Shown here: piece by piece, positions 50,942 to 59,936 of the stretch
How positions within the stretch are numbered: position 1 is the stretch's first letter
How the letters are laid out: every line of letters begins with the position of its first letter
From: Bacillota bacterium
GTDB lineage: Bacteria; Bacillota; Clostridia; Lachnospirales; Lachnospiraceae
DNA length: 64,000 bases
Assembly (NCBI GenBank): GCA_023439505.1
Contig: JAEXNR010000037.1
Location: 248,001 to 312,000, forward strand
Direction: 5' to 3'
Made by a program: the position numbers and the translations under genes
Notes under the pieces: model-generated
Seen by the model: the letters and a program-made list of their open reading frames with translations, nothing else
Told to the model about the DNA's origin: nothing
The model's database searches: none

Positions 50942-50959
50942 TTTGATTGATTAGTCAAA
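50942..50959. promoter_or_regulatory. purine-island operator 3
   Basis: TTTGATTGATTAGTCAAA matches operator 1 at 16 of 18 positions. It lies about 35 bp before the start codon of the hydantoinase-type gene. Confidence 0.65.
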
Positions 50960-50993
50960 CAAATCCATGTCTGGAAATAAGGAGGATAATGTA

Positions 50994-52289
50994 ATGTATG
51001 ATTTGGGCATAGAAAACGGATATGTATATCTGGACGGCAGCTTTCATCAACTAAATCTTTATATAAAGAATGAAAAGATCAGTGCGCTGACCCAGGAAAA
51101 ACCGGAATGCACCAAAAAAATCAATGCTGACGGGAAATATGTTCTTCCGGGATTTATCGATCCACATGTGCATTTTGAACTTGGTGTGGGGCAGAATATC
51201 TCCAGGGATGATTTTTATTCCGGTTCAGTGGAAGCGGTTCTGGGAGGTGTCACTACTTATATCGATTTCCTGGACCCGGTGAAAAGGGCGTTTGAAATTG
51301 AGGAAGCATTTGAGATTAGAAATCAGCTGGCAGAGAAAAGCATGATAGATTATTCTTTTCATGCCACGCTGGCAAATCCCACGGATTCCGCCATGGATAT
51401 CATTAGAAAATGCAAAAAGTTCGGGATCAACTCCATTAAGCTGTTTACCACCTATGCCGATACTGATCGGCGTACTTATGATAAAGAGATATATTCCCTG
51501 CTAAAAGTATCGAAGGAAGAAGGGGCTATCATCGTCGTTCATGCAGAAAGCGATGATATGCTGGATAAGAGAAAAGACATTCTGGTGATGGATCATGAGA
51601 AATCCCGCCCGGTCATTTCAGAAAATATCGAAGTTATGAAGCTGGCGACCCTGGCCAGAAAGACCGGTGGAAATCTCTACATCGTGCATGTCAGTGCAGG
51701 CAGCAGTGTAAAGTTACTGAAAGAGGGATTTTCGGAAGAACTTAGAAAACAAAAAATTATTCTGGAGAGCTGTCCTCATTATTTTTTGCTGAACAGCGAT
51801 TGCCTCATGAGAGAGGATGGTTATAAATACACAATGACACCCCCCATACGCGTTGAGGAAGAGAGAATCCTTTTGAATCGCTACAGGGACTTTATTTCAA
51901 CCATCGGGACGGATCACTGTCCTTATACCATGGAGCAGAAGAAACATGCTTTTACCAGCCAGATCCCTATGGGCATTGGGGGAATTCGTTATTCTTTTTT
52001 AAATATGTATCAGGAATATGAGTTCTCGATTCTGGATAAATTCACCGGCGCTCCTGCGAAAGCATACGGTTTAAAACAGAAAGGCTCCTTAATTCCCGGT
52101 AAGGATGCGGATGTCACCATCTTTGATCCCGGTGCCAAAACTTATGTGGTGGATAAGATGAGTGTATATGATAACAAGGTATTGGAAGGAAGCATAGAAA
52201 CAGTACTTTCCAGGGGAGCAGTAGCAGCTTCACATGGAGAAGTATTTCCTCATAAAGGTAATTACATTAGAAGAGGTGAAATCAGATGA
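50994..52289 (+). CDS. hyuA: hydantoinase/dihydropyrimidinase-type amidohydrolase
   Basis: About 431 residues of the cyclic amidohydrolase family. FIDPHVHFE (His58 and His60) binds the first metal, SIKLFTTY contains the lysine that would be carboxylated, and later VHAES, HVSAGSS and GTDHCPY supply the remaining His and Asp ligands. ATG 50994 follows AAGGAGG. Related to E. coli HyuA/YgeZ, a member of the yge purine locus. It would hydrolyse a cyclic amide such as a hydantoin, dihydropyrimidine or ring-opened urate intermediate. First gene of the hydroxylase operon; stop and next start overlap (ATGA). Confidence 0.9.
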   Translation: MYDLGIENGYVYLDGSFHQLNLYIKNEKISALTQEKPECTKKINADGKYVLPGFIDPHVHFELGVGQNISRDDFYSGSVEAVLGGVTTYIDFLDPVKRAFEIEEAFEIRNQLAEKSMIDYSFHATLANPTDSAMDIIRKCKKFGINSIKLFTTYADTDRRTYDKEIYSLLKVSKEEGAIIVVHAESDDMLDKRKDILVMDHEKSRPVISENIEVMKLATLARKTGGNLYIVHVSAGSSVKLLKEGFSEELRKQKIILESCPHYFLLNSDCLMREDGYKYTMTPPIRVEEERILLNRYRDFISTIGTDHCPYTMEQKKHAFTSQIPMGIGGIRYSFLNMYQEYEFSILDKFTGAPAKAYGLKQKGSLIPGKDADVTIFDPGAKTYVVDKMSVYDNKVLEGSIETVLSRGAVAASHGEVFPHKGNYIRRGEIR

Positions 52290-54394
52290 GAGACATCAGC
52301 GAACCGGTAAAAAAACTGGATCATCAAATGAAAATGAGCGGTACGGCACAATATATTGCAGACATGAAGTTTGAAGGAATGATCTTCGGAATGATCGTCC
52401 GCTCCACCATCCCATTCGGAAAGATTAAAAGCATTCTGACACCCGAATTGCCTAAGGACTATTATATCATTGGAGCCAAAGACATTCCCGGGGATAACCG
52501 GCTGAAGGTGGTAACCAGTGAACAGCCAATCTTTGCGCAAGAAGTAGTACGCTACATCGGAGAATCGATTCTTATGGTGGCAGGACCGGACAAAGAGATG
52601 GTTGCAAAGTTTGCCGCACAGATCAGGATAGAATACGAAGCATTTCAACCGGTGTTAAGCATTGAAGAGGCCGTAGAACATGCAGCCGCATATCATTATA
52701 CCAAAGGTGACCCAAAGCATGCTTTCGAAGAGGCGGACGAAATAATTGAAGAAACCTTTCTTACAGGATATCAGGAACAAGCTTATATAGAGCCCCAGGG
52801 CGTGGTAGGTGTTTTTCATAAGGATAAAATCACTGTGATTGGCTCTATGCAGTGCCCTTATTATGTGAAGGGGGCTGTGATGCAGGCGATGAATCTGGGT
52901 GACGATCAGGTACAGATCGTTCAGTCGGTGACCGGAGGAGGATTTGGCGGCAAGGAGGACTATCCATCCTTGATCGGTTGTCAGGTTGCTGCGGCTGCGG
53001 TGAAAACCGGACATCCGGTACAGTTGATTTTAGACCGCAGAGAGGATATGGCAGTGACGCCAAAGCGGCATCCCGGTAAGCTGACGTATAAAGCGGCACT
53101 GAATAAAGAGAAAGAAATAATCGCAATCAGTGCGGATATTAAACTTGATGCAGGTGCATATGCGGGGCTCTCCAGTGTTGTTTTGCAAAGATCTTTAATT
53201 GCGGCAGCAGGGGTATACCATTTTGAAAATCTGGATGTAAAAGGAGCGGCTGTACTTACCAATATGGTATCAAACGGTGCCTACAGAGGGTTTGGCGCAC
53301 CACAAAGCTTCTTTGCCATAGAAACTTTTATGAATCATATTGCAAAGCATATCGGAGTAACGTCTCTGGAGCTTAAGAATAAGTACTTTGTAAAGCAGGG
53401 AGATAAGACCTCAACCAATGGGGAATATCATCATTACGTTTCTATTCCCGATCTGCTCAAAAGAGCGGAAGAGCTCTCTGATTACAGTAAGAAGTTGAAG
53501 GAATATGAACAAGTACAGACAGGAAGATTTCGAAGAGGCATCGGGATGTCTGTATTCCTTCACGGCTGTGGATTTACCGGTTCCATGGAAAAGGATCATA
53601 TCAAATCCGTTGTGAAACTGGTCAAGTACGAGGATGATACGGTGGAAATTCTGGCCAGCAATACGGATATCGGGCAGGGACTTAAGACTACCTTCAGTAA
53701 AATCGTTGCTCATGAGCTGGATATTCCCATGGAGCAGATCAAAATCCAAAATCCTGATACGGACAGAGTTCCCAACTCCGGCCCTACGGTAGCTTCACGG
53801 TCTCTGATGATCGTAGGAAAGTTACTGGAGCGGGCAGCCGCGAAGATGAAGGAGCAATGGGAAGCCGGGAAATCAATTGTCATCGAGGAACATTATCAGC
53901 ATCCATATATGATTCCATGGGATATGGAGACCTTTCAGGGCGATGCGTATCCAACCTATTCCTATGGCCTTAATATAGTTGAAGTAGAGACGGATCTGCT
54001 CCTTGCCACCACGAAGCTATTGGGCGTCTGGGGAATATTTGATGTAGGAAAGGCCATTGATACCGTTATTATGAAAGGCCAGGCGGAAGGCGGAATGCTG
54101 CAGGGACTTGGTTATGGCTCCATGGAGAAGATGGAGAATACAGGCGGAAGGATCGTGCAATCCAGTCTTACCGATTATATCATTCCGACGGCTATGGATA
54201 CGGTTCCATTTGAAGTGGATTTTATTGACAACTTATATGCAGAGGGTCCTTACGGGGCAAAGGGGGCAGGGGAACTGACGCTGATCGGAACCGCGCCTGC
54301 TTATGAAGCTGCCATAGAACAGGCGGTTGGAAAGAAGCTTTATGCAATCCCGGTTACACCGGAACGGCTGATGGAGGTAATACAGAATGATTGA
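52286..54394 (+). CDS. xdhA: xanthine dehydrogenase-type hydroxylase, molybdopterin subunit
   Basis: A 702-residue large subunit. VTGGGFGGKED marks the first cofactor contact, GAYRGFGAPQ the substrate and Mo region, and the catalytic Glu lies in GAKGAGELT near the end. It hydroxylates a purine at a carbon with water as oxygen source. It is shorter than the typical 750-790 residues. The FeS subunit gene overlaps its end by 8 bp and the FAD subunit follows, so the order is Mo-FeS-FAD, unlike E. coli xdhABC (Mo-FAD-FeS). The exact substrate (xanthine, hypoxanthine, urate-type purines) is unknown. Confidence 0.92.
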   Translation: MRDISEPVKKLDHQMKMSGTAQYIADMKFEGMIFGMIVRSTIPFGKIKSILTPELPKDYYIIGAKDIPGDNRLKVVTSEQPIFAQEVVRYIGESILMVAGPDKEMVAKFAAQIRIEYEAFQPVLSIEEAVEHAAAYHYTKGDPKHAFEEADEIIEETFLTGYQEQAYIEPQGVVGVFHKDKITVIGSMQCPYYVKGAVMQAMNLGDDQVQIVQSVTGGGFGGKEDYPSLIGCQVAAAAVKTGHPVQLILDRREDMAVTPKRHPGKLTYKAALNKEKEIIAISADIKLDAGAYAGLSSVVLQRSLIAAAGVYHFENLDVKGAAVLTNMVSNGAYRGFGAPQSFFAIETFMNHIAKHIGVTSLELKNKYFVKQGDKTSTNGEYHHYVSIPDLLKRAEELSDYSKKLKEYEQVQTGRFRRGIGMSVFLHGCGFTGSMEKDHIKSVVKLVKYEDDTVEILASNTDIGQGLKTTFSKIVAHELDIPMEQIKIQNPDTDRVPNSGPTVASRSLMIVGKLLERAAAKMKEQWEAGKSIVIEEHYQHPYMIPWDMETFQGDAYPTYSYGLNIVEVETDLLLATTKLLGVWGIFDVGKAIDTVIMKGQAEGGMLQGLGYGSMEKMENTGGRIVQSSLTDYIIPTAMDTVPFEVDFIDNLYAEGPYGAKGAGELTLIGTAPAYEAAIEQAVGKKLYAIPVTPERLMEVIQND

Positions 54395-54854
54395 ATTTGA
54401 ATTAAATGGATCAAAGGTTATAACAAATGCAAGTCCCAATGCCAGGTTATTAGATATCTTAAGAGAAGAATTTGGAATGACCGCCGTAAAGGAAGGCTGT
54501 GGGGAGGGAGAATGCGGCGCATGTTCGGTTCTGGTAAATGGAAAGCTGATCAATTCCTGCATCACTCCCGCCGCAAATGTAAGAAACGCCAGAGTGATAA
54601 CGCTGGAAGGCTTTCGGGATACGGACCGGTATCATCTGCTGGAGGAGACCTTTGCAAAGGCCGGTGCCGTGCAGTGCGGATATTGCACGCCGGGCATGAT
54701 TATGGCCGCCGAAGCTCTGTTGACACAAAATTCCAGCCCGTCAGATCAGGAGATACGTGAAGCCATTTCGGGTAACTTATGCCGTTGCACCGGTTACAAT
54801 ATGATTGTTGATGCGGTGAAGATGGCGGCAAAGGAGGGGAATGGATTATGGTAG
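54387..54854 (+). CDS. xanthine dehydrogenase-type hydroxylase, 2Fe-2S subunit
   Basis: A 155-residue protein with two 2Fe-2S clusters: a plant-ferredoxin-type set in EGCGEGECGACSVLVNG with a distal Cys, and a second in QCGYCTPGM and GNLCRCTGY. It passes electrons from the Mo site to FAD. Overlaps both neighbours by a few bases, so the three subunits are translated together. Confidence 0.95.
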   Translation: MIEFELNGSKVITNASPNARLLDILREEFGMTAVKEGCGEGECGACSVLVNGKLINSCITPAANVRNARVITLEGFRDTDRYHLLEETFAKAGAVQCGYCTPGMIMAAEALLTQNSSPSDQEIREAISGNLCRCTGYNMIVDAVKMAAKEGNGLW

Positions 54855-55687
54855 AAGGACATTATCCGAAGGATGTTAAGGAAGCCCTTGCCTTAAGGCG
54901 GGAATTTAAGAACTCCATCATCATCTGCGGCGGCAGTGACGCTATGGTCGTTAAGAAAAGTGCGGAGCATGTGATATTCATCAACGAAGTAAAGGAACTG
55001 CAGAACACGAAGATTGAGGACGGTAACTTGCATATCGGAGCTGGGGCTGTTTATTCCCAGCTTCTTTCTGATGAGAATCTTCCGCAAGTGCTTCGGCGAG
55101 CCATCCGGACCATCGCCTCTCCGGCGGTCAGGAATGCGGGAACCATTGGCGGGAATATCTGCAATGCCTCCCCGGCGGGAGACACCCTGCCGGTGCTATA
55201 CGCCCTGGATGCAGTGATTGTGAAGAGCTCCCTGTCCCAGTCAGGAGAAATGATTCAACAGCGTCAGCCAATTGAGGACTTTATACGTGGTGTACGTAAG
55301 ATAGATCTGGCAGAGAACGAGATGGTCACGTCCATAGAAATCCCGGTCAGAGCATATGAGGATGTATCAAAAACAGTTTATGAGAAAGTCGGAGCAAGAC
55401 AGGCAGATGCTATTTCAAAACTTTCTTTTCTCGGACTAATGAAATGGGAAGATACAATCATTCGTGATGTAAGAATTTGTTTTGGATCAGTCAGTGTCAC
55501 TGCGGTCAGAAGAAGAGAGCTGGAAGAGAAGATCATTGGACTTAGTATAGAAGAATTAAGGAACAGGAAACCGGTTATCATCAGCGAATATGCTGAATTT
55601 ATCCGTCCCATTGACGATCAGCGTTCCACTGCGGCTTACCGCAAAAAGGTCTGTCTCAATCTGCTGGATGATTTCTTAACAATATAA
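54848..55687 (+). CDS. xdhB: xanthine dehydrogenase-type hydroxylase, FAD subunit
   Basis: A 279-residue FAD-binding protein of the CO-dehydrogenase medium-subunit family. IICGGSDAMV near 27-36 and AIRTIASPAVRNAGTIGGNI near 92-111 are the two FAD contact motifs. It delivers electrons to NAD or ferredoxin. Homologous to E. coli XdhB/YgfM. Its stop is 10 bp before ssnA. Confidence 0.93.
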   Translation: MVEGHYPKDVKEALALRREFKNSIIICGGSDAMVVKKSAEHVIFINEVKELQNTKIEDGNLHIGAGAVYSQLLSDENLPQVLRRAIRTIASPAVRNAGTIGGNICNASPAGDTLPVLYALDAVIVKSSLSQSGEMIQQRQPIEDFIRGVRKIDLAENEMVTSIEIPVRAYEDVSKTVYEKVGARQADAISKLSFLGLMKWEDTIIRDVRICFGSVSVTAVRRRELEEKIIGLSIEELRNRKPVIISEYAEFIRPIDDQRSTAAYRKKVCLNLLDDFLTI

Positions 55688-55697
55688 GGGAGGAATT

Positions 55698-57023
55698 ATG
55701 ATACTCATCGGAAACGGCAGATTGATCACCAGAGACGCAGAGCATTCATATTACAGGAATGGTGCAGTGCTGGTAGAGGGGAATCAAATTAGAGAAGTCG
55801 GTGATTTTCAGGATTTAAAAGAGAACTATCCGTCTGCAGAATTCATAGATGCAAAAGGTATGGTCATCATGCCGGGACTGATCAATGCCCATCATCACAT
55901 CTATAGTGCCTTTGCCAGAGGACTTGCCTTATCCGGAGAACCTCCAAAGGATTTTATTGAGATTCTTGAGGGAATGTGGTGGCATATCGATCGTCATCTT
56001 ACTCCGGAACAGGTATATTACAGTGCCATGGTTACTTATCTGGAATGTATTCAGAATGGAGTAACCTGTGTATTTGATCATCATGCCAGTTATGGTGGTG
56101 TGGCAGGCAGCCTCTTTAAAATCGGGGAGGCCGCACAGGAATTGCAGATTAGAACCTGTCTGGCTTACGAGATTTCTGACAGGGATGGCAGAGAAAAAAG
56201 AACGGATGCGCTGAAAGAGTCCATGGACTTTCTGCGGTATGCGAAGAAGAAGGATCCGACAATGTTAAACGCATTAATCGGACTCCATGCTTCCTTTACC
56301 CTAAGTGATGAGACACTTGCACTTTGCAGACAGCAGAACACAGACCATGCAGGTTATCATATCCATGTGGCTGAAGGGCAGTATGATGCAAGACATTGTA
56401 TGGAGACATATGGGAAGACGATTATAGAGCGGCTCAGAGACCAGGAGATCCTTGGGAGAGATTCCATTGCCGGGCATTGTATTCACATCAGTGAATCAGA
56501 TATGGAAATTCTGCGTGCCACAAAGACTACAGTCGTGCACAATCCACAGTCCAATATGGGCAATGGTGTGGGAAGTCCCGATGTCATTGGAATGCTGGAT
56601 AAAGGAATTCTTGTCGGCCTTGGCACCGATGGGTATACCAATGATATGCTGGAATCCTTAAAGACTGCGAATATCCTGCAAAAGCACAGAAGAGGAATGC
56701 CGGATCGGGGGTTTTCTGAAGCTTGTCGGCTGTTATTTGAAAACAACGCGGCAATCGCATCCCATTGTTTCGGACAGGAAACAGGGGTTCTCAGGAAGGG
56801 TGCAGCTGCTGATATCATTCTTGTGGACTATGAGCCCTATTCACCAATGAATCAGCAGAATATAGACGGGCATATTATGTTTGGAATGACAGGAAGAATG
56901 ACGGATACCACCATAATTAACGGTACGGTGTTAATGAGAGGAAGAAAATTCTTGCAGGTCGATGAAGCAGAGATTAAGAAGAAGAGCAGGGAGGCAGCGC
57001 AAAAGCTGTGGAACAGCTTATAG
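55698..57023 (+). CDS. ssnA: SsnA-type amidohydrolase
   Basis: A 441-residue zinc amidohydrolase similar to SsnA and atrazine chlorohydrolase-type enzymes. NAHHHIYSAFARG (His65-His67) binds metal, HIHVAEG and AGHCIH supply other His ligands, and GLGTDGYTNDM the Asp. It is linked to selenium-dependent Mo hydroxylases by gene neighbourhood and acts in anaerobic purine/urate degradation. It is followed by the ygfK-like gene 17 bp later, as in E. coli where ygfK and ssnA are adjacent. Confidence 0.92.
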   Translation: MILIGNGRLITRDAEHSYYRNGAVLVEGNQIREVGDFQDLKENYPSAEFIDAKGMVIMPGLINAHHHIYSAFARGLALSGEPPKDFIEILEGMWWHIDRHLTPEQVYYSAMVTYLECIQNGVTCVFDHHASYGGVAGSLFKIGEAAQELQIRTCLAYEISDRDGREKRTDALKESMDFLRYAKKKDPTMLNALIGLHASFTLSDETLALCRQQNTDHAGYHIHVAEGQYDARHCMETYGKTIIERLRDQEILGRDSIAGHCIHISESDMEILRATKTTVVHNPQSNMGNGVGSPDVIGMLDKGILVGLGTDGYTNDMLESLKTANILQKHRRGMPDRGFSEACRLLFENNAAIASHCFGQETGVLRKGAAADIILVDYEPYSPMNQQNIDGHIMFGMTGRMTDTTIINGTVLMRGRKFLQVDEAEIKKKSREAAQKLWNSL

Positions 57024-57040
57024 AAGGGAAAGAGAGTTTA

Positions 57041-58645
57041 ATGAGTGACAAGATGATACCGGTTCCTTTCCCGCAGATGCTGGAAAAATTAATAACCGAA
57101 TATAAAAATTTTGGGACCTTGATGGGTGTGACGGTCTGCCCTGAGGAGTTGTCAATACCCGTAGGACCTGCAGCAGGACCCCATACACAGCTTGCAGGAA
57201 ATATCGTAGCGGCATATGCGTCGGGTGCGAATTGTTTTGAATTAAAGACGGTTCAGATACTGGAAGGGGAAGACTTACATATCGTAAAGCCCTGTATCTA
57301 TGCCGGCAATAAGGTATTTAATACAGAATGGTCTACGGAACTTACCATAGAAGGGGCAAGAGATGAATATATTAAGGCATATCTTCTGATTCAGATATTA
57401 AGTATGGAATTGCAATTAAGAGACGCTGACCGGCTCTCCTATATTATGAGTGTGGGTTACGATTTGAAGGGGATTCAATCGCCTAAGGTGGACACCTTCA
57501 TCAATGATTTGATCCATGCATCGGCCACAAAGGAATGGCAGAAGGACATTAGCTATGTAAAGGAGCATCTTTCCGGCTTTCAGAATATTACCATCTGTGA
57601 TATCAACAAAATAGAAGAAAGAGATACGGTTTCGGATACGGTGACACTTTCCACCATGCATGGCTGCAGGAGTTCTGAAATCGAAGGAATCGCAGTCTAT
57701 CTGCTGCAGCAAAAGCGGCTGAATACCTATATTAAGATGAACCCCACACTGATCGGGAAGGAAGCGATCCGGAATATTCTGGATCAAAAAGGGTATCATG
57801 AGATTGTCTTTGATGATAAAATCTTTGAAAAAGATATAACTCTATCAATGGCAGAAGATATAATCCGTAAATGTCAGACCGTTGCCGATGAGGTTTCAAG
57901 AGAATTCGGCGTTAAGTTAACCAATACATTTCCCGTAATAAATACGAAGCAGGAACTGAGAGGAGACGAGATGTATTTGTCCGGCCCGGTTCTATATCCT
58001 ATGGCCATCGGAGCAGCGGCCACACTGGCACATCGACTGGACGGGAAGCTGAGGATCTCTTATTCCGGCGGAGCGGATCAATATAATATCCGCGAGATCT
58101 TAGCTGCGGGAATCGCCCCTGTTACCATATCCTCGCTTCTGCTAAAGCCAGGTGGGTATCAGCATCTGACACGGCTGATGAAGGAGGCAAAGGATGTAAT
58201 AAAAAGGGATACTCTGGACTTGGTGAAGCTGACACAGATCGCCGGGCAGGCCCTTGCGGATCCGCATTATCAGGAGAAAAAGGAGCCGGTATTTCAGTAC
58301 AGTAAAAACTATGACAATCTTTGCGCCAAATGTCACAATTGTGTGGATGTATGTCCCAATCGTGCCAATATCAGATTAGAGATGGAGAAACAAAGTTACG
58401 TCATTCACCGGGAAAGACTTTGCAATGAATGTGGTTGCTGTACCTGTGCCTGTATTTTGGGGCATAACCCCTATCGGGAGAAATTTACTTTGTTTGAAGA
58501 GGAGACAGAATATAATAACAGTGTAAGCGATGGTATTTTATTAATTAATCATACCTTTAAATATAGGGAGAAGGGGCAGGAAAAACCGGTGCCGGAACCC
58601 CTGCTGCGGTTGATGCAGATTGCAATAGAGAAAGGAAAGATATAG
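57041..58645 (+). CDS. ygfK: YgfK-like flavin/iron-sulfur protein, short form
   Basis: About 534 residues. The N-terminal 400 residues form a dihydroorotate/dihydropyrimidine dehydrogenase-like barrel (PVGPAAGPHTQLAGNI, FELKTVQ, STMHGCRSSEI) that binds FMN, and the end holds two 4Fe-4S sites: NLCAKCHNCVDVCP and RLCNECGCCTCAC. E. coli YgfK is about twice as long and contains a GltD-like NADPH/FAD domain that is missing here, so electrons must come from elsewhere, such as ferredoxin or the hydroxylase. ATG 57041 is preferred over GTG 57008 because AAGGGAAAGAGAG lies before it and the earlier start would overlap ssnA. Confidence 0.85.
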   Translation: MSDKMIPVPFPQMLEKLITEYKNFGTLMGVTVCPEELSIPVGPAAGPHTQLAGNIVAAYASGANCFELKTVQILEGEDLHIVKPCIYAGNKVFNTEWSTELTIEGARDEYIKAYLLIQILSMELQLRDADRLSYIMSVGYDLKGIQSPKVDTFINDLIHASATKEWQKDISYVKEHLSGFQNITICDINKIEERDTVSDTVTLSTMHGCRSSEIEGIAVYLLQQKRLNTYIKMNPTLIGKEAIRNILDQKGYHEIVFDDKIFEKDITLSMAEDIIRKCQTVADEVSREFGVKLTNTFPVINTKQELRGDEMYLSGPVLYPMAIGAAATLAHRLDGKLRISYSGGADQYNIREILAAGIAPVTISSLLLKPGGYQHLTRLMKEAKDVIKRDTLDLVKLTQIAGQALADPHYQEKKEPVFQYSKNYDNLCAKCHNCVDVCPNRANIRLEMEKQSYVIHRERLCNECGCCTCACILGHNPYREKFTLFEEETEYNNSVSDGILLINHTFKYREKGQEKPVPEPLLRLMQIAIEKGKI

Positions 58646-58646
58646 T

Positions 58647-59843
58647 ATGAAGTTTGAGATTGTTTCCAATGAAAGAGTGCGGGAGGAGAAGCCGGACGTA
58701 GAATTTCTGGGCTATAAGTCTGCCGGAAAGGTCAAACAGTTTCATGAGAGCTTCCCGGTTTATAAAGAAACACCGCTTCGAAGTCTGAAGCAGCTTGCCG
58801 GGAAAACAGGGGTAGGTGATATCTATGTGAAGGATGAATCTTATCGTTTCGGGTTAAATGCGTTTAAGGTATTGGGAGGAAGTTATGCCATTGGAAGCTA
58901 CATTGCTAAGAAGCTTGGGCTTTCCACGCAAGAGCTGACTTATCAGAATATTGTATCGGAAGAGACCAGGACCAGGCTGGGAGATATCACCTTTATCTCG
59001 GCCACCGACGGAAATCACGGGAGAGGGGTTGCATGGACTGCAAATCAACTGAAGCAGAATTCTGTGATTTATATGCCGAAGGGAAGTGCAAAGGAACGCC
59101 TTCTTAACATAAGGGCAGAAGGAGCCAAAGCTGAGATAACGGATCTCAATTATGATGATGCGGTGCGCCTTGCCAGTGAGCATGCACAGGAGAAGGGATG
59201 GGTATTGGTTCAGGATACTTCCTGGTCCGGCTATGAAGAGATTCCCACCTATATTATGCAGGGCTATACCACTATGGCATATGAAGCGCAGGAACAACTC
59301 ATGGGTAAGAAACCTACCCATGTATTTTTACAGGCCGGGGTGGGTTCTTTTGCGACAGCGGTCACAGGATTTTTCTCAGATCTTTATGGAGAGGAGAGAC
59401 CCATCATTACCATTGTGGAACCCAACGAAGCTGCCTGTATCTTTAAGACCATGAAAGCAGCGGATGGGAAGATACATCCTGTAACAGGAGATATGAATAC
59501 CATTATGGCCGGTCTTGCCTGCGGGGAGCCGGTGACGGTGGGCATCGACATTCTGCGGCATTACGCTGATCATTATATCTCCTGCCCCGATTATGTGGCA
59601 GCCCAGGGAATGAGAGTTTTATCTTCCCCGTTACCCGGTGACGACCGTATCATTGCGGGGGAGAGCGGTGCAGCGGGCTTCGGACTGGTCTATGAGATCT
59701 TAACTGAGCCTTCTCTGTCGGAATTAAAGGATAAATTACAAATAGATGCATCTTCCGTACTTCTGTTCTTTAATACAGAAGGGGATACGGATCAGGAAAA
59801 TTATAGAAAAATTGTCTGGGACGGGGCATATCCACGACCTTGA
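58647..59843 (+). CDS. ygeX: 2,3-diaminopropionate ammonia-lyase
   Basis: A 398-residue fold-type II PLP enzyme that splits 2,3-diaminopropionate into pyruvate and two ammonia. The PLP lysine is Lys74 in RFGLNAFKVLGGSYA, TDGNHGRGVAW is the loop around the phosphate and substrate carboxylate, and GVGSFATAV is the Gly-rich phosphate loop. Gene context with ssnA, ygfK and ygeY is that of the purine degradation locus, where 2,3-diaminopropionate is a proposed breakdown product. It starts one base after ygfK stops. Confidence 0.95.
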   Translation: MKFEIVSNERVREEKPDVEFLGYKSAGKVKQFHESFPVYKETPLRSLKQLAGKTGVGDIYVKDESYRFGLNAFKVLGGSYAIGSYIAKKLGLSTQELTYQNIVSEETRTRLGDITFISATDGNHGRGVAWTANQLKQNSVIYMPKGSAKERLLNIRAEGAKAEITDLNYDDAVRLASEHAQEKGWVLVQDTSWSGYEEIPTYIMQGYTTMAYEAQEQLMGKKPTHVFLQAGVGSFATAVTGFFSDLYGEERPIITIVEPNEAACIFKTMKAADGKIHPVTGDMNTIMAGLACGEPVTVGIDILRHYADHYISCPDYVAAQGMRVLSSPLPGDDRIIAGESGAAGFGLVYEILTEPSLSELKDKLQIDASSVLLFFNTEGDTDQENYRKIVWDGAYPRP

Positions 59844-59936
59844 CAAGTTCAATAAGGAAGATTATGTTAAGTAGCAGTCATTATTAAAATGAAAAATGGA
59901 ACGTGTAGAAAAAAATAAATAACAGGAGCAGGGTTT

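Noticed and set aside
57041..58645. YgfK-like gene as a truncated pseudogene
   Set aside because: The frame is intact, ends after complete iron-sulfur motifs, and is tightly placed between ssnA and ygeX, so a short functional form is more likely.
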